A DNA stretch of 6,178 bases from Desulfobacteraceae bacterium (GCA_003819975.1 RPPU01000290.1:1-6178), one strand, 5' to 3'. Positions 1-4,841 are shown, counted from the stretch's first letter. Program-made: numbers and translations. The notes: generated by a model not told the origin, from the sequence alone.

Positions 1-72
1 AAAAATAAAAACTTGCAAAACACGCTTCTTCTAAACAACCGCCGCCCGGCATGGATCTGGACGATGACCGGG
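1..72. other. 3' flank of the solute-binding protein gene, no gene seen
   Basis: This is the DNA downstream of the minus-strand solute-binding protein gene. I see no credible coding region. On the minus strand there is only a weak 5-bp CCCGG/CCGGG pairing with an 18-nt loop, and no U-tract directly after it, so I do not call a terminator. The T-rich minus-strand stretch at 1-14 could belong to a terminator extending beyond the window edge. Confidence 0.4.
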
Positions 73-819
73 TTAGTACGGGCAAGTCAAATGTTTCGAC
101 TCCCATTTCTGGCAGATCTTTTTCATTTCTCCCGATGCAACTATTTTTTGAATGTTCTCGTCGAAAACCTTGAGCAATTGTTGTCCTTTGGCGTTATTGG
201 CGAACACCAGATAAAGATTTAATCTTTTGACTTCCTTGATTTCAAATTTCGACAGATCCAAAGAACCTTTTTCGACCGTATCCAGTATATCGGCCTGAGC
301 GTCCATAAAAAAATCCAGCCGGTCTTTTTCCAGGACCCGCATAATGTCTTCCCTGGTTTCAAATTCCATTTTATTCACTTTGACGTCCAAATACTCGTCA
401 AAAGAATATCCCTTGACCCAGCCGATATTTTTATTGGCCAGGGAAGCTTCGCCTTTCCACTCCGCCAGTTTGCCTTTTTTGTAGGCCACCGCCACCACAT
501 CCACTCCGAAATGGGCTTTGGGAAACAGAACCCCTTTCTGTTCGTTTATATAGGCCCCCACGGCGGCATCGACTTTTTGCTGCCGGGCCAGCTCCATGGT
601 CCCCTCATAGGACCGGATCATGGGTTTTACTTTGATTCCGGCCGGCTCAAAAACAGCGCGGAAGATTTCCCAGTACAGGCCGGTGCCGTCCGTATTGGTG
701 GCGTTTTTCCATTCCTCACTGGCAATCACGATTTCCGCGATCTTTTGCTGAGCCATGCCCGGAAACGCCAGCAGACAGATCCCCATAACAGCCAAGATCC
801 CCATTATGCCCTTTTTCAT
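73..819 (-). CDS. Periplasmic family-3 solute-binding protein, orphan, paired with a chemoreceptor
   Basis: The 248-residue protein is a secreted solute-binding protein of the bacterial extracellular family 3 type (SBP_bac_3), the family that binds amino acids and similar small polar ligands for ABC importers or sensors. Residues 1-23 form a signal peptide: KK at the N terminus, a hydrophobic core, and probable cleavage after GMA. There is no lipobox cysteine, so the product should be soluble in the periplasm. The body (about 25-245) begins with the strand EIVIASEEW and contains the family-like stretches RSYEGTMELARQQKVDAAVG and RLDFFMDAQADIL. Length is normal for the family. The start is supported by AGGGAGGG at 828-835 (minus strand), with 9 nt between GGAGG and ATG. 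It lies 33 bp after the chemoreceptor gene, probably co-transcribed. No permease or ATPase gene is in the window, which favours a sensory role. The ligand is unknown. Confidence 0.87.
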   Translation of the reverse strand: MKKGIMGILAVMGICLLAFPGMAQQKIAEIVIASEEWKNATNTDGTGLYWEIFRAVFEPAGIKVKPMIRSYEGTMELARQQKVDAAVGAYINEQKGVLFPKAHFGVDVVAVAYKKGKLAEWKGEASLANKNIGWVKGYSFDEYLDVKVNKMEFETREDIMRVLEKDRLDFFMDAQADILDTVEKGSLDLSKFEIKEVKRLNLYLVFANNAKGQQLLKVFDENIQKIVASGEMKKICQKWESKHLTCPY

Positions 820-827
820 TTTTTTGA

Positions 828-835
828 CCCTCCCT
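828..835 (-). promoter_or_regulatory. Ribosome binding site of the solute-binding protein gene
   Basis: The minus strand reads AGGGAGGG here, strongly complementary to the 16S anti-Shine-Dalgarno. It lies in the 33-bp gap after the chemoreceptor stop and fixes the ATG ending at 819 as the start rather than the internal methionines at codons 6 or 12. Confidence 0.75.
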
Positions 836-852
836 GTTCTTTATTTTTACAG

Positions 853-2181
853 CTAAAATTTTCTATCGCCGATCAACCTTATCAAATCGTTTACGATTTG
901 TTTCATTTCCGTGGAACGGTCATGCATGGCCTGCGATACCCCCAGGGATTGCTTGGCTTTTTCAACCCCTAAGTACATCGCTTTTTCGATTTCATTCCAG
1001 GCCCGGTTGACGGCCTGAATGTCGCGGGCTTGTTCGTTTGAAGCGGCCGCAATGTTATTGAACATACGGTTGATTTCTTCATTGCTGCTGATAATTTTTT
1101 TAAAAACATCATACGCTTCGACCAGCAGTCCGGACCCGGAATTTATTTTTTGGACCGTATTCTGGATCAACCCGGTTGTGTTTTGAGCGGCGCCCGCAGA
1201 CTGCAAGGCCAGATTGCGGACTTCCTTGGCCACAACCGCAAACCCGGAGCCGGCTTCTCCGGCGCGGGCCGCCTCCACTGCTGCGTTCAAAGCCAGCAGA
1301 TTGGTTTGAAAAGCGATCCCATCGATGCTTTTTACAATCTTGGAGGTCTCCTCGCTGGATTGAGTGGTCTCGTGCATGGAAAGGCTCAATTTCTCCATTG
1401 CTTGATGCGCCTGCCCGAACATCTCCTTGGCCGATTTGACCAGGGTATTGGCCTGATCGGCGCTTTGAGCGTTTTTTTCAGCCGTGTGGGAGACATTTTG
1501 AATGGAAGTAAAAACTTCCTTTAACGAAGAGGCTTGCTCGGAAGCGCCCGCGACATGTTGCGAATTGACGCCGGAAACTTCGGCCGCGTATTGCGCGACA
1601 TGTTTTGAACACTCCGTCAAAGAGGTCGCCATGCTCGCTACCGGCTTGATGATGATCTTGCGGATCAAAAAGAACATGAGCGCCACCATACAGGAATCCA
1701 GCAGAACGGCCCGCAAAACAATGCCGAGAATGGAATTTTTCAATTGCTGCTTAATAAACTGCATACTGATATAGATATCGACCAGGCCTAATTTCTGGCC
1801 GTCTTTAACGATCTCCTTTTGACGATGGAGATATGCGTCCGCCGTGATCGCCGCCTTGGCATCGCTGATTTCCCATTTTTCATCTCTTTGGCGTTGGATA
1901 AAAGGCTCTTGGCCGTCCGTCTCTTTTACGGAAACCGCATATAACCGTTTATCGCCCATCTCCTCGATCACGACCTCTGCGGCCCGCTTGTTGTCTGCAT
2001 TCCAAAGCGGGAGGGCCATACGATTGGCCATTCTTTCAGCCATAACATCGGCCGCTTGGCTCAGTTCGCCGGTCAACCGGCGGCTGGCGGCAAAATAATC
2101 GTAAAACCCAAAAGCCATTAAAATGACGGTAATGGAGAGAACCAGGACCATGTTGATCTTGAATTGAATGCTGCCTTTCAT
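853..2181 (-). CDS. Methyl-accepting chemotaxis protein, HAMP reduced or absent
   Basis: This 442-residue chemoreceptor would sit in the inner membrane and pass ligand signals to CheW/CheA. In order: TM1 at about 10-30; a periplasmic sensor at about 31-150, with a PLWN motif at 58-61; TM2 at about 151-173; and a cytoplasmic signalling domain at about 200-440. The hairpin tip is unmistakable at about 286-332, with [20 protein letters not shown] followed by [10 protein letters not shown]. After TM2 an IIIKP motif resembles the start of a HAMP domain, but the rest, including any DEIG-like motif, is missing and the chain runs straight into the signalling helix. The C terminus (IGDRKF) lacks a CheR/CheB-tethering pentapeptide. 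No upstream in-frame start exists before a stop. A purine-rich GGGCGGGAG directly abuts the ATG, which is unusually close for a ribosome site. The gene is followed 33 bp later by the solute-binding protein gene, probably its partner. Confidence 0.93.
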   Translation of the reverse strand: MKGSIQFKINMVLVLSITVILMAFGFYDYFAASRRLTGELSQAADVMAERMANRMALPLWNADNKRAAEVVIEEMGDKRLYAVSVKETDGQEPFIQRQRDEKWEISDAKAAITADAYLHRQKEIVKDGQKLGLVDIYISMQFIKQQLKNSILGIVLRAVLLDSCMVALMFFLIRKIIIKPVASMATSLTECSKHVAQYAAEVSGVNSQHVAGASEQASSLKEVFTSIQNVSHTAEKNAQSADQANTLVKSAKEMFGQAHQAMEKLSLSMHETTQSSEETSKIVKSIDGIAFQTNLLALNAAVEAARAGEAGSGFAVVAKEVRNLALQSAGAAQNTTGLIQNTVQKINSGSGLLVEAYDVFKKIISSNEEINRMFNNIAAASNEQARDIQAVNRAWNEIEKAMYLGVEKAKQSLGVSQAMHDRSTEMKQIVNDLIRLIGDRKF

Positions 2182-2258
2182 CTCCCGCCCTTTTCTGATT
2201 AGGAGTTAAACGTCGGAAAACCAAATAAACATGTAACTGGTTGAATAATCGACAAATA

Positions 2259-2286
2259 TTTATAGGCGCCTTTTACATTATGAAAA
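2259..2286 (-). promoter_or_regulatory. Candidate sigma-70-type promoter of the chemoreceptor operon
   Basis: On the minus strand TATAAA (2259-2264) is preceded after 16 nt by TTTTCA (2281-2286), a 4/6 match to TTGACA. This would give a leader of about 70 nt. The -10 is good and the -35 weak, so an activator or another sigma factor may be involved. Confidence 0.4.
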
Positions 2287-2370
2287 GCCGTCTTCATGCC
2301 CAAATTTAAAAAATTTTCCCTATTTATGAGTAAGATATTCTGCAAAATTGGTGCCTATCCGACCTGTTTT

Positions 2371-2418
2371 TGCATTTGCCGAACATTTGCATTTGCCGAA
2401 CATTTGCATTTGCCGAAC
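2371..2418 (+). repeat. Three tandem 17-bp repeats upstream of the SDR promoter
   Basis: The unit TGCATTTGCCGAACATT occurs at 2371-2387 and 2388-2404 without change, followed by a third copy at 2405-2418 that stops after GAAC. The array ends at the base before the proposed -35 hexamer of the SDR gene. Its placement suggests tandem operator or activator sites, but a neutral slipped-strand tandem repeat is equally possible from sequence alone. Confidence 0.85.
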
Positions 2419-2447
2419 TTGATCATCCCCTTTTTTTAAGCTATAAA
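2419..2447 (+). promoter_or_regulatory. Sigma-70-type promoter of the SDR gene
   Basis: TTGATC (2419-2424), a 17-nt spacer, and TATAAA (2442-2447) form a good vegetative-type promoter. Transcription would begin near 2454, leaving a short 5' leader of about 29 nt before the ATG at 2483. The -35 directly abuts the tandem 17-bp repeats. Confidence 0.65.
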
Positions 2448-2482
2448 TATTTAGATATAAGGGACTCCAATAAGGAACCGAT

Positions 2483-3250
2483 ATGTCATCTCAGTGGAAT
2501 CTCAAAGGCAAACAAGCCCTGATTAGCGGCGCCACCAAAGGTATTGGACTGGCTGTGGCTGAAGAATTTATCAATCAAGGCGCCGAGCTTTTTGTGGTGG
2601 CGCGCAATCCTATTGAAATTAAAGCGTTTCTAGAAAAAACCAGGGGCTTTGGTCACAAAACATATGGCCTGGCCGCGGACGTCAGCAAGCCCGGTGCACG
2701 GAAAAAAATCTTCAACCGCATTGGACATCTTTGGGGTCGGTTGGATTTCCTGGTTAACAATGTAGGCATGAATATCCGCAAAAAAGCCGTCGAATATACT
2801 GCCGCGGAATATAAGCTGATTTTTGAAACCAACTTGAACAGCCATTTTGAGATGAGCCGGCTGGCCCATCCGTTTTTAAAAAAGGCCGGCCAGGCCGCTG
2901 TGGTCAATATCGCTTCCGTGGGTGGCCTGACTGCCTTGCGCACCGGCGCGCCTTATGGTATGACCAAAGCAGCCCTGGTACAGATGAGCCGCAATCTGGC
3001 TTTGGAATGGGCGCCCGATCATATTCGGGTTAATAGTGTCGCGCCTTGGTATATCCGCACGCCCCTCGCTGAATCCGTACTCAAGGACCCGGACTACCTG
3101 GCCGCTGTTTTGGCGCGCACCCCTTTAGGCCGGATCGGCGAACCCGCAGAAGTGGCCGCAACCGTTGCCTTTCTTTGCATGCCGGGCGCTTCGTTTATCA
3201 CCGGCCAATGCCTGGTGGTGGATGGCGGGTTTATGATTAATGTTTTCTGA
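2483..3250 (+). CDS. SDR family oxidoreductase, tropinone-reductase-like classical type
   Basis: This 255-residue classical short-chain dehydrogenase/reductase should be a cytoplasmic NAD(P)(H)-dependent alcohol/ketone oxidoreductase. The Rossmann glycine motif is SGATKGIG (15-22), with Ser in place of the usual first Thr. VVARN (38-42) puts Arg41 after the second strand, which usually favours NADP(H). Asp66 lies in the adenine-binding loop, and NNVG (92-95) replaces the common NNAG. The catalytic tetrad is complete: Asn117, Ser145, Tyr158 and Lys162, the last two in YGMTK. The C-terminal part has the typical [14 protein letters not shown] and [10 protein letters not shown] stretches. Length is normal. 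AAGGAA (2472-2477), five bases before the ATG, sets the start. It is apparently monocistronic under its own promoter. The overall pattern resembles tropinone-reductase-like SDRs, but the substrate cannot be read from sequence, and acyl-ACP reductase (FabG) or sugar-alcohol activity is not excluded. Confidence 0.92.
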   Translation: MSSQWNLKGKQALISGATKGIGLAVAEEFINQGAELFVVARNPIEIKAFLEKTRGFGHKTYGLAADVSKPGARKKIFNRIGHLWGRLDFLVNNVGMNIRKKAVEYTAAEYKLIFETNLNSHFEMSRLAHPFLKKAGQAAVVNIASVGGLTALRTGAPYGMTKAALVQMSRNLALEWAPDHIRVNSVAPWYIRTPLAESVLKDPDYLAAVLARTPLGRIGEPAEVAATVAFLCMPGASFITGQCLVVDGGFMINVF

Positions 3251-3255
3251 AAATC

Positions 3256-3326
3256 AGGTGAATAGCTTCTTATTCCAGTTTATCGACAATTTGTTGTCGA
3301 TAAATGAAATGTAAATAATTGACCTG
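3256..3326. repeat. Nested palindrome with 11-bp perfect central hairpin
   Basis: The centre is TTTATCGACAA (3279-3289), loop TTTG, then TTGTCGATAAA (3294-3304), an 11-bp perfect stem. Outer arms also match imperfectly: CAGGTGAAT near 3256 against AATTGACCTG ending at 3326. It begins 6 bp after the SDR stop codon. There is no U-tract, so a classical intrinsic terminator is unlikely. A related inverted copy lies at 4882-4914, which points to a dispersed palindromic repeat family. Confidence 0.7.
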
Positions 3327-3330
3327 TTAC

Positions 3331-3390
3331 CGTCATACGGATTTATTCCGGCGATCTCGCGGGAACTCCTGTTCCGGCTTGCCGGAATTC
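3331..3390. repeat. REP-like cluster of short GC palindromes
   Basis: Several inverted repeats are packed together: TTCCGG/CCGGAA (3372-3377 with 3382-3387), GGAAC/GTTCC (3362-3366 with 3371-3375), and an alternative longer pairing ATTCCGGC/GCCGGAAT (3345-3352 with 3381-3388). The CGTCAT start and repeated CCGG/GGGAA elements resemble repetitive extragenic palindromes common in proteobacterial genomes. That similarity is my impression; copy number elsewhere is unknown. Confidence 0.5.
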
Positions 3391-3431
3391 ATGTTTTATT
3401 GATCCTGGGTTTTTCAGGATCAATAAAACAT
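3391..3431. repeat. 17-bp perfect inverted repeat, possible 3' hairpin of the SDR transcript
   Basis: The arms 3391-3407 and 3415-3431 are perfectly complementary (ATGTTTTATTGATCCTG and its reverse complement) around a 7-nt loop, GGTTTTT. The stem is AT-rich at its base and lacks a following U-run. It could end or stabilise transcripts from either direction, or be a protein-binding palindrome. It is too regular to be chance. Confidence 0.6.
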
Positions 3432-3458
3432 TTAGACTGTCAGCAAAAGAACAATAAT
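3431..3458 (+). promoter_or_regulatory. Weak candidate promoter for the YjbQ gene
   Basis: TTTAGA (3431-3436), 16 nt, then AATAAT (3453-3458) is the best promoter-like pair between the hairpin and the YjbQ start. Another possibility, TTGACC at 3319-3324, would place three hairpin structures inside the leader. Neither is strong. Confidence 0.25.
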
Positions 3459-3518
3459 GCTTTCTTGCCTACGGTCTAAACACCTACAACCTATCAGCTT
3501 GACTCGCGAGGATTTTCC

Positions 3519-3920
3519 ATGGCTGAGATGATCAATCTTAAAACCGGCAAACATACCGACATGGTGGATATCACCGCGCCGGTCCAAAAAGTCATCTCCC
3601 AGCATGACCTTAAAGACGGTCTCTGTGTTATCTACGTGCCCCATACGACAGCCGGCCTCACCATCAATGAAGGGGCCGATCCCGCCGTTTGCCGGGATAT
3701 CCTGGCCAAGCTGAATGAAGTGATCCCCGCCGATGCCCGGTATCAGCACATGGAAGGGAATTCCGACAGTCATATCAAGGCTTCGCTCATGGGCAGCTCC
3801 GTAACCGTGGTCATTGAAAACAGCCGCTTACTCTTAGGCACCTGGCAGAAGATCTTTTTTTGTGAATTTGACGGTCCCAAATCCCGGCAAGTTTTCCTCA
3901 AACTGATTAAAACCGTTTGA
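3519..3920 (+). CDS. yjbQ: YjbQ/UPF0047 family protein
   Basis: This 133-residue protein is a full-length member of the YjbQ (UPF0047) family, small cytoplasmic proteins. The E. coli member has been reported to have weak thiamine-phosphate synthase activity, but the main role of the family is unsettled. The family signatures are clear: VPHTTAGLTINEGADP (40-55), containing His42 and Glu51; HMEGNSDSHIKASLMG (77-92), containing His77, Asp83 and His85; and LGTWQKIFFCEFDGPKSR (106-123). The conserved His, Glu and Asp residues are the likely metal or active-site set. The start at 3519 is favoured over the methionine at codon 4 by GCGAGG, seven bases upstream. It has no obvious operon partner: the upstream gap is full of palindromes, and a miniature element follows 27 bp after the stop. 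No thiamine gene is nearby, so the context gives no support to a thiamine role. Confidence 0.93.
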   Translation: MAEMINLKTGKHTDMVDITAPVQKVISQHDLKDGLCVIYVPHTTAGLTINEGADPAVCRDILAKLNEVIPADARYQHMEGNSDSHIKASLMGSSVTVVIENSRLLLGTWQKIFFCEFDGPKSRQVFLKLIKTV

Positions 3921-3947
3921 ATTCTCAGGAAAATAACCTCTATCTTC

Positions 3948-4044
3948 GGGATCTCTAAAAATTCGCCTTTTAAGAATTTTACTGTTCATATTTAGCCGTT
4001 TTTTATGGGTATCGTTGTCGAGAAAGTGAATTTTTAGAGATCCC
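3948..4044. mobile_element. 97-bp MITE-like element with perfect 17-bp terminal inverted repeats
   Basis: The left end GGGATCTCTAAAAATTC (3948-3964) and right end GAATTTTTAGAGATCCC (4028-4044) are exact reverse complements. The interior is non-coding and holds a secondary 7-bp inverted repeat, AAAATTC/GAATTTT (3958-3964 with 3974-3980). The left 18 bases recur exactly at 6161-6178. Size, perfect ends and repetition fit a miniature inverted-repeat transposable element, but no clear target-site duplication flanks it. A large REP-like hairpin family is the alternative. Confidence 0.7.
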
Positions 4045-4089
4045 CTCTTTATAAAATACACTTTTTTACAATTATTTTTTATTTTTTGC

Positions 4090-4117
4090 TTGCAATTTAA
4101 AACCGAATCCCTATAAT
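4090..4117 (+). promoter_or_regulatory. Strong sigma-70-type promoter
   Basis: TTGCAA (4090-4095), a 16-nt spacer and a perfect TATAAT (4112-4117) form the best promoter in the window. It is preceded by a T-rich tract (4066-4087). Transcription would begin near 4124 and run into the tandem terminators after roughly 250 nt, or through them into the mini-cistrons at 4492 and 4581. Confidence 0.65.
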
Positions 4118-4258
4118 CCCTACTTCTAAATGAAGATGATTCTGCTTTTGATTTCGACTTCAAATAACTCAAACGATCTCTTGCTCTGATTGATAGAAAG
4201 TGGAAACAGAAATGAACCAAAAATTCATTAATGACTATAAAGGAGATGTGACTATCGC

Positions 4259-4321
4259 ATGGTGTTTGTAGCATATATCAACGGCAAAAAAATATCACAT
4301 CCCGCTAGGTTTCTGATATGA
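4259..4321 (+). CDS. Possible 20-codon leader peptide
   Basis: ATG at 4259 opens a 20-codon ORF (MVFVAYINGKKISHPARFLI) ending at TGA just before the hairpins. AAAGGAG lies at 4239-4245, but the 13-nt spacing is longer than ideal. A 19-codon ORF in another frame (4212-4271, MNQKFINDYKGDVTIAWCL) overlaps it and has a weaker GTGGAAA upstream. At most one is likely to be real. Either would bring ribosomes close to the terminator stem at 4351, as a leader peptide in attenuation does. Short length and no visible homology keep this a weak call. Confidence 0.25.
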   Translation: MVFVAYINGKKISHPARFLI

Positions 4322-4350
4322 AACGAGGATTTTTCCTCGAGGAAGCCCAA

Positions 4351-4385
4351 GCCGCGGATGTGGAATGCATCCGCGGCTTTTTTTT
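4351..4385 (+). terminator. Intrinsic terminator T1
   Basis: GCCGCGGATG (4351-4360) pairs perfectly with CATCCGCGGC (4368-4377) around a 7-nt loop, followed by eight Ts (4378-4385). A GC-rich 10-bp stem with a U-tract is a textbook rho-independent terminator. It would end the transcript from the promoter at 4090. Confidence 0.85.
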
Positions 4386-4403
4386 GAATAAAATCAATGA
4401 TCG

Positions 4404-4436
4404 GCCGCGCAAACAACTTTCGCGGCTTTTTTATTT
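4404..4436 (+). terminator. Intrinsic terminator T2, tandem to T1
   Basis: GCCGCG (4404-4409) pairs with CGCGGC (4421-4426) around an 11-nt loop, followed by TTTTTTATTTT. It carries the same GCCGCG/CGCGGC core as T1, so the arms of the two terminators can exchange partners. It may be a backup terminator or part of an alternative fold. Confidence 0.65.
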
Positions 4437-4477
4437 TGGAACCCATTTCAATAACCATTTTAACCAAGAACCCAACA

Positions 4478-4486
4478 GAAAGGAGG
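4478..4486 (+). promoter_or_regulatory. Very strong ribosome binding site of the first mini-cistron
   Basis: GAAAGGAGG at 4478-4486 contains AAAGGAGG, a near-full anti-Shine-Dalgarno complement, five bases before ATG at 4492. It is the strongest ribosome site in the window and the main reason to believe the 35-codon ORF is translated. Confidence 0.7.
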
Positions 4487-4491
4487 TTTTT

Positions 4492-4599
4492 ATGGAGATT
4501 TATTTGTCAACGGATAACGATCAAACGAAACGCAACAATACGATAACCTCTAAAAACACTAAATATAATAGGAGATTAACATGTTTTCTCATCCTCTAA
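4492..4599 (+). CDS. Hypothetical 35-residue small protein or leader cistron
   Basis: I do not recognise this protein. It begins MEIYLSTDNDQTKRNN, is rich in Asn, Thr, Lys and Arg in the middle, and ends in a short hydrophobic tail, CFLIL. Translation is supported by the AAAGGAGG site five bases upstream. Its last 19 bases overlap the start of the next cistron in another frame, and its AGG-AGA codons are at the same time the ribosome site of that cistron, which suggests translational coupling. The frame is open upstream to an ATG at 4318, but that extension runs through both terminators and lacks a ribosome site, so I reject it. The gene is AT-rich compared with the SDR and YjbQ genes. It may act as a leader whose translation controls the downstream small protein rather than as a functional product. 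Confidence 0.5.
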   Translation: MEIYLSTDNDQTKRNNTITSKNTKYNRRLTCFLIL

Positions 4600-4841
4600 T
4601 GATAGAGATGATGGCCAGGGAACGTCAAGCAACGCTCTTGGAAGCGGTACGGACATCCCATAGGATTAATGATCTGAAAGCGCGCGGAGAAATGAAGCCT
4701 ACTTTACAAACCCGCGCTCTGATGACTATAGCCGAGTTTTTGATTTTTTCAGGCATCCGGCTGAAGGAAAAGGTTGCGCCCGGCGCTTGCGCCGCGGCCT
4801 ATTCTTCCGGATCCTCATGCAATAACGGTCTGAGTGCCTAG
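4581..4841 (+). CDS. Hypothetical 86-residue helical small protein with Cys/Ser/Gly-rich tail
   Basis: I do not recognise a named family. Residues 1-40 look like a charged amphipathic helix (EMMARERQATLLEAV). Residues 41-63 form a second helix with a hydrophobic face (RALMTIAEFLIFSGIRLKEK). The tail from about 66 is small-residue-rich (APGACAAAYSSGSSCNNG), with two cysteines. The layout, an Arg/Glu helix then an Leu/Ile-rich helix, resembles many uncharacterised bacterial small proteins, possibly membrane-peripheral. AGGAG (4570-4574), six bases before the ATG, supports the start. It overlaps the 35-codon ORF by 19 nt, likely as a two-gene unit under the promoter at 4090 if transcription passes the tandem terminators. 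A hairpin starts right at its stop codon. The tail might suggest a peptide precursor, but no maturation enzyme is nearby. Confidence 0.7.
   Translation: MFSHPLMIEMMARERQATLLEAVRTSHRINDLKARGEMKPTLQTRALMTIAEFLIFSGIRLKEKVAPGACAAAYSSGSSCNNGLSA

Larger units (their letters stand above)
2182..2482. promoter_or_regulatory. Divergent promoter region between chemoreceptor and SDR genes
   Basis: This 301-bp region has no gene. It must hold promoters for both the minus-strand chemoreceptor unit and the plus-strand SDR gene. It contains a candidate minus-strand promoter near 2259-2286, three tandem 17-bp repeats at 2371-2418, and a good plus-strand promoter at 2419-2447. The 12-bp sequence CTATAAATATTT occurs at 2441-2452 and, inverted, at 2254-2265, so the two candidate -10 regions are near mirror images. 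The middle part (about 2287-2370) is AT-rich and shows nothing I can name. Confidence 0.7.
4124..4385 (+). ncRNA. Possible small RNA or attenuated leader of about 260 nt
   Basis: A good promoter lies just before this stretch and a strong intrinsic terminator closes it, so a discrete transcript is predicted. Besides the terminator, visible structure includes CGAGGA/TCCTCG (4324-4329 with 4334-4339) and a long-range ATATCA/TGATAT pairing (4275-4280 with 4314-4319). I recognise no known riboswitch or sRNA family. It may instead be the regulatory leader of the mini-cistrons, or a transcript encoding one of the tiny ORFs at 4212-4321. Confidence 0.4.
3921..4491. other. 571-bp region without a standard gene
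   Basis: Between the YjbQ stop and the first mini-cistron there is no conventional coding region. In order it holds the 97-bp inverted-repeat element (3948-4044), an AT-rich stretch, a sigma-70-type promoter (4090-4117), a leader with very short ORFs (4212-4321), a small hairpin (4324-4339) and two tandem terminators (4351-4385 and 4404-4436). The region upstream of the promoter, about 4045-4089, is nearly all A and T and could act as an UP element. Confidence 0.7.

Noticed and set aside
1..72. Terminator after the solute-binding protein gene
   Set aside because: Only a 5-bp stem with a large loop and no adjoining U-tract is visible.
1150..1774. Plus-strand open frames antisense to the chemoreceptor gene
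   Set aside because: They mirror a well-supported coding region, show no motifs, and are explained by its codon composition.
2240..2285. Possible sigma-28 (flagellar) promoter for the chemoreceptor
   Set aside because: The minus strand has TAAA and a GTCGATTA sequence like GCCGATAA, but the spacing is 18 rather than 15 nt and the -10 differs at two positions.
2371..2418. CRISPR-like repeats
   Set aside because: The units are directly adjacent with no spacers and only 17 bp long; this is a simple tandem repeat.
3930..4055. Target-site duplication around the 97-bp element
   Set aside because: The flanks CTATCTTC and CTCTTTAT are only loosely similar; no exact direct repeat abuts both ends.
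3834..4274. Minus-strand open frame of 146 codons opposite the end of the YjbQ gene and the 97-bp element
   Set aside because: It overlaps a convincing gene, runs through an inverted-repeat element and a promoter region, has lysine/arginine-rich low-complexity content and shows no family motifs.
4124..4350. Known riboswitch upstream of the mini-cistrons
   Set aside because: I compared it by eye with cobalamin and cyclic-di-GMP riboswitch hallmarks and found no matching conserved core; it is kept only as an unclassified leader.
4318..4599. Plus-strand open frame of 93 codons starting upstream of the first mini-cistron
   Set aside because: It has no ribosome site and reads through two intrinsic terminators; the in-frame ATG at 4492 has an excellent site, so only the last 35 codons are credible.
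4581..4841. RiPP (modified peptide) precursor
   Set aside because: The Cys/Ser/Gly tail is suggestive, but no maturase, protease or exporter gene is in the window and no known leader motif is visible.
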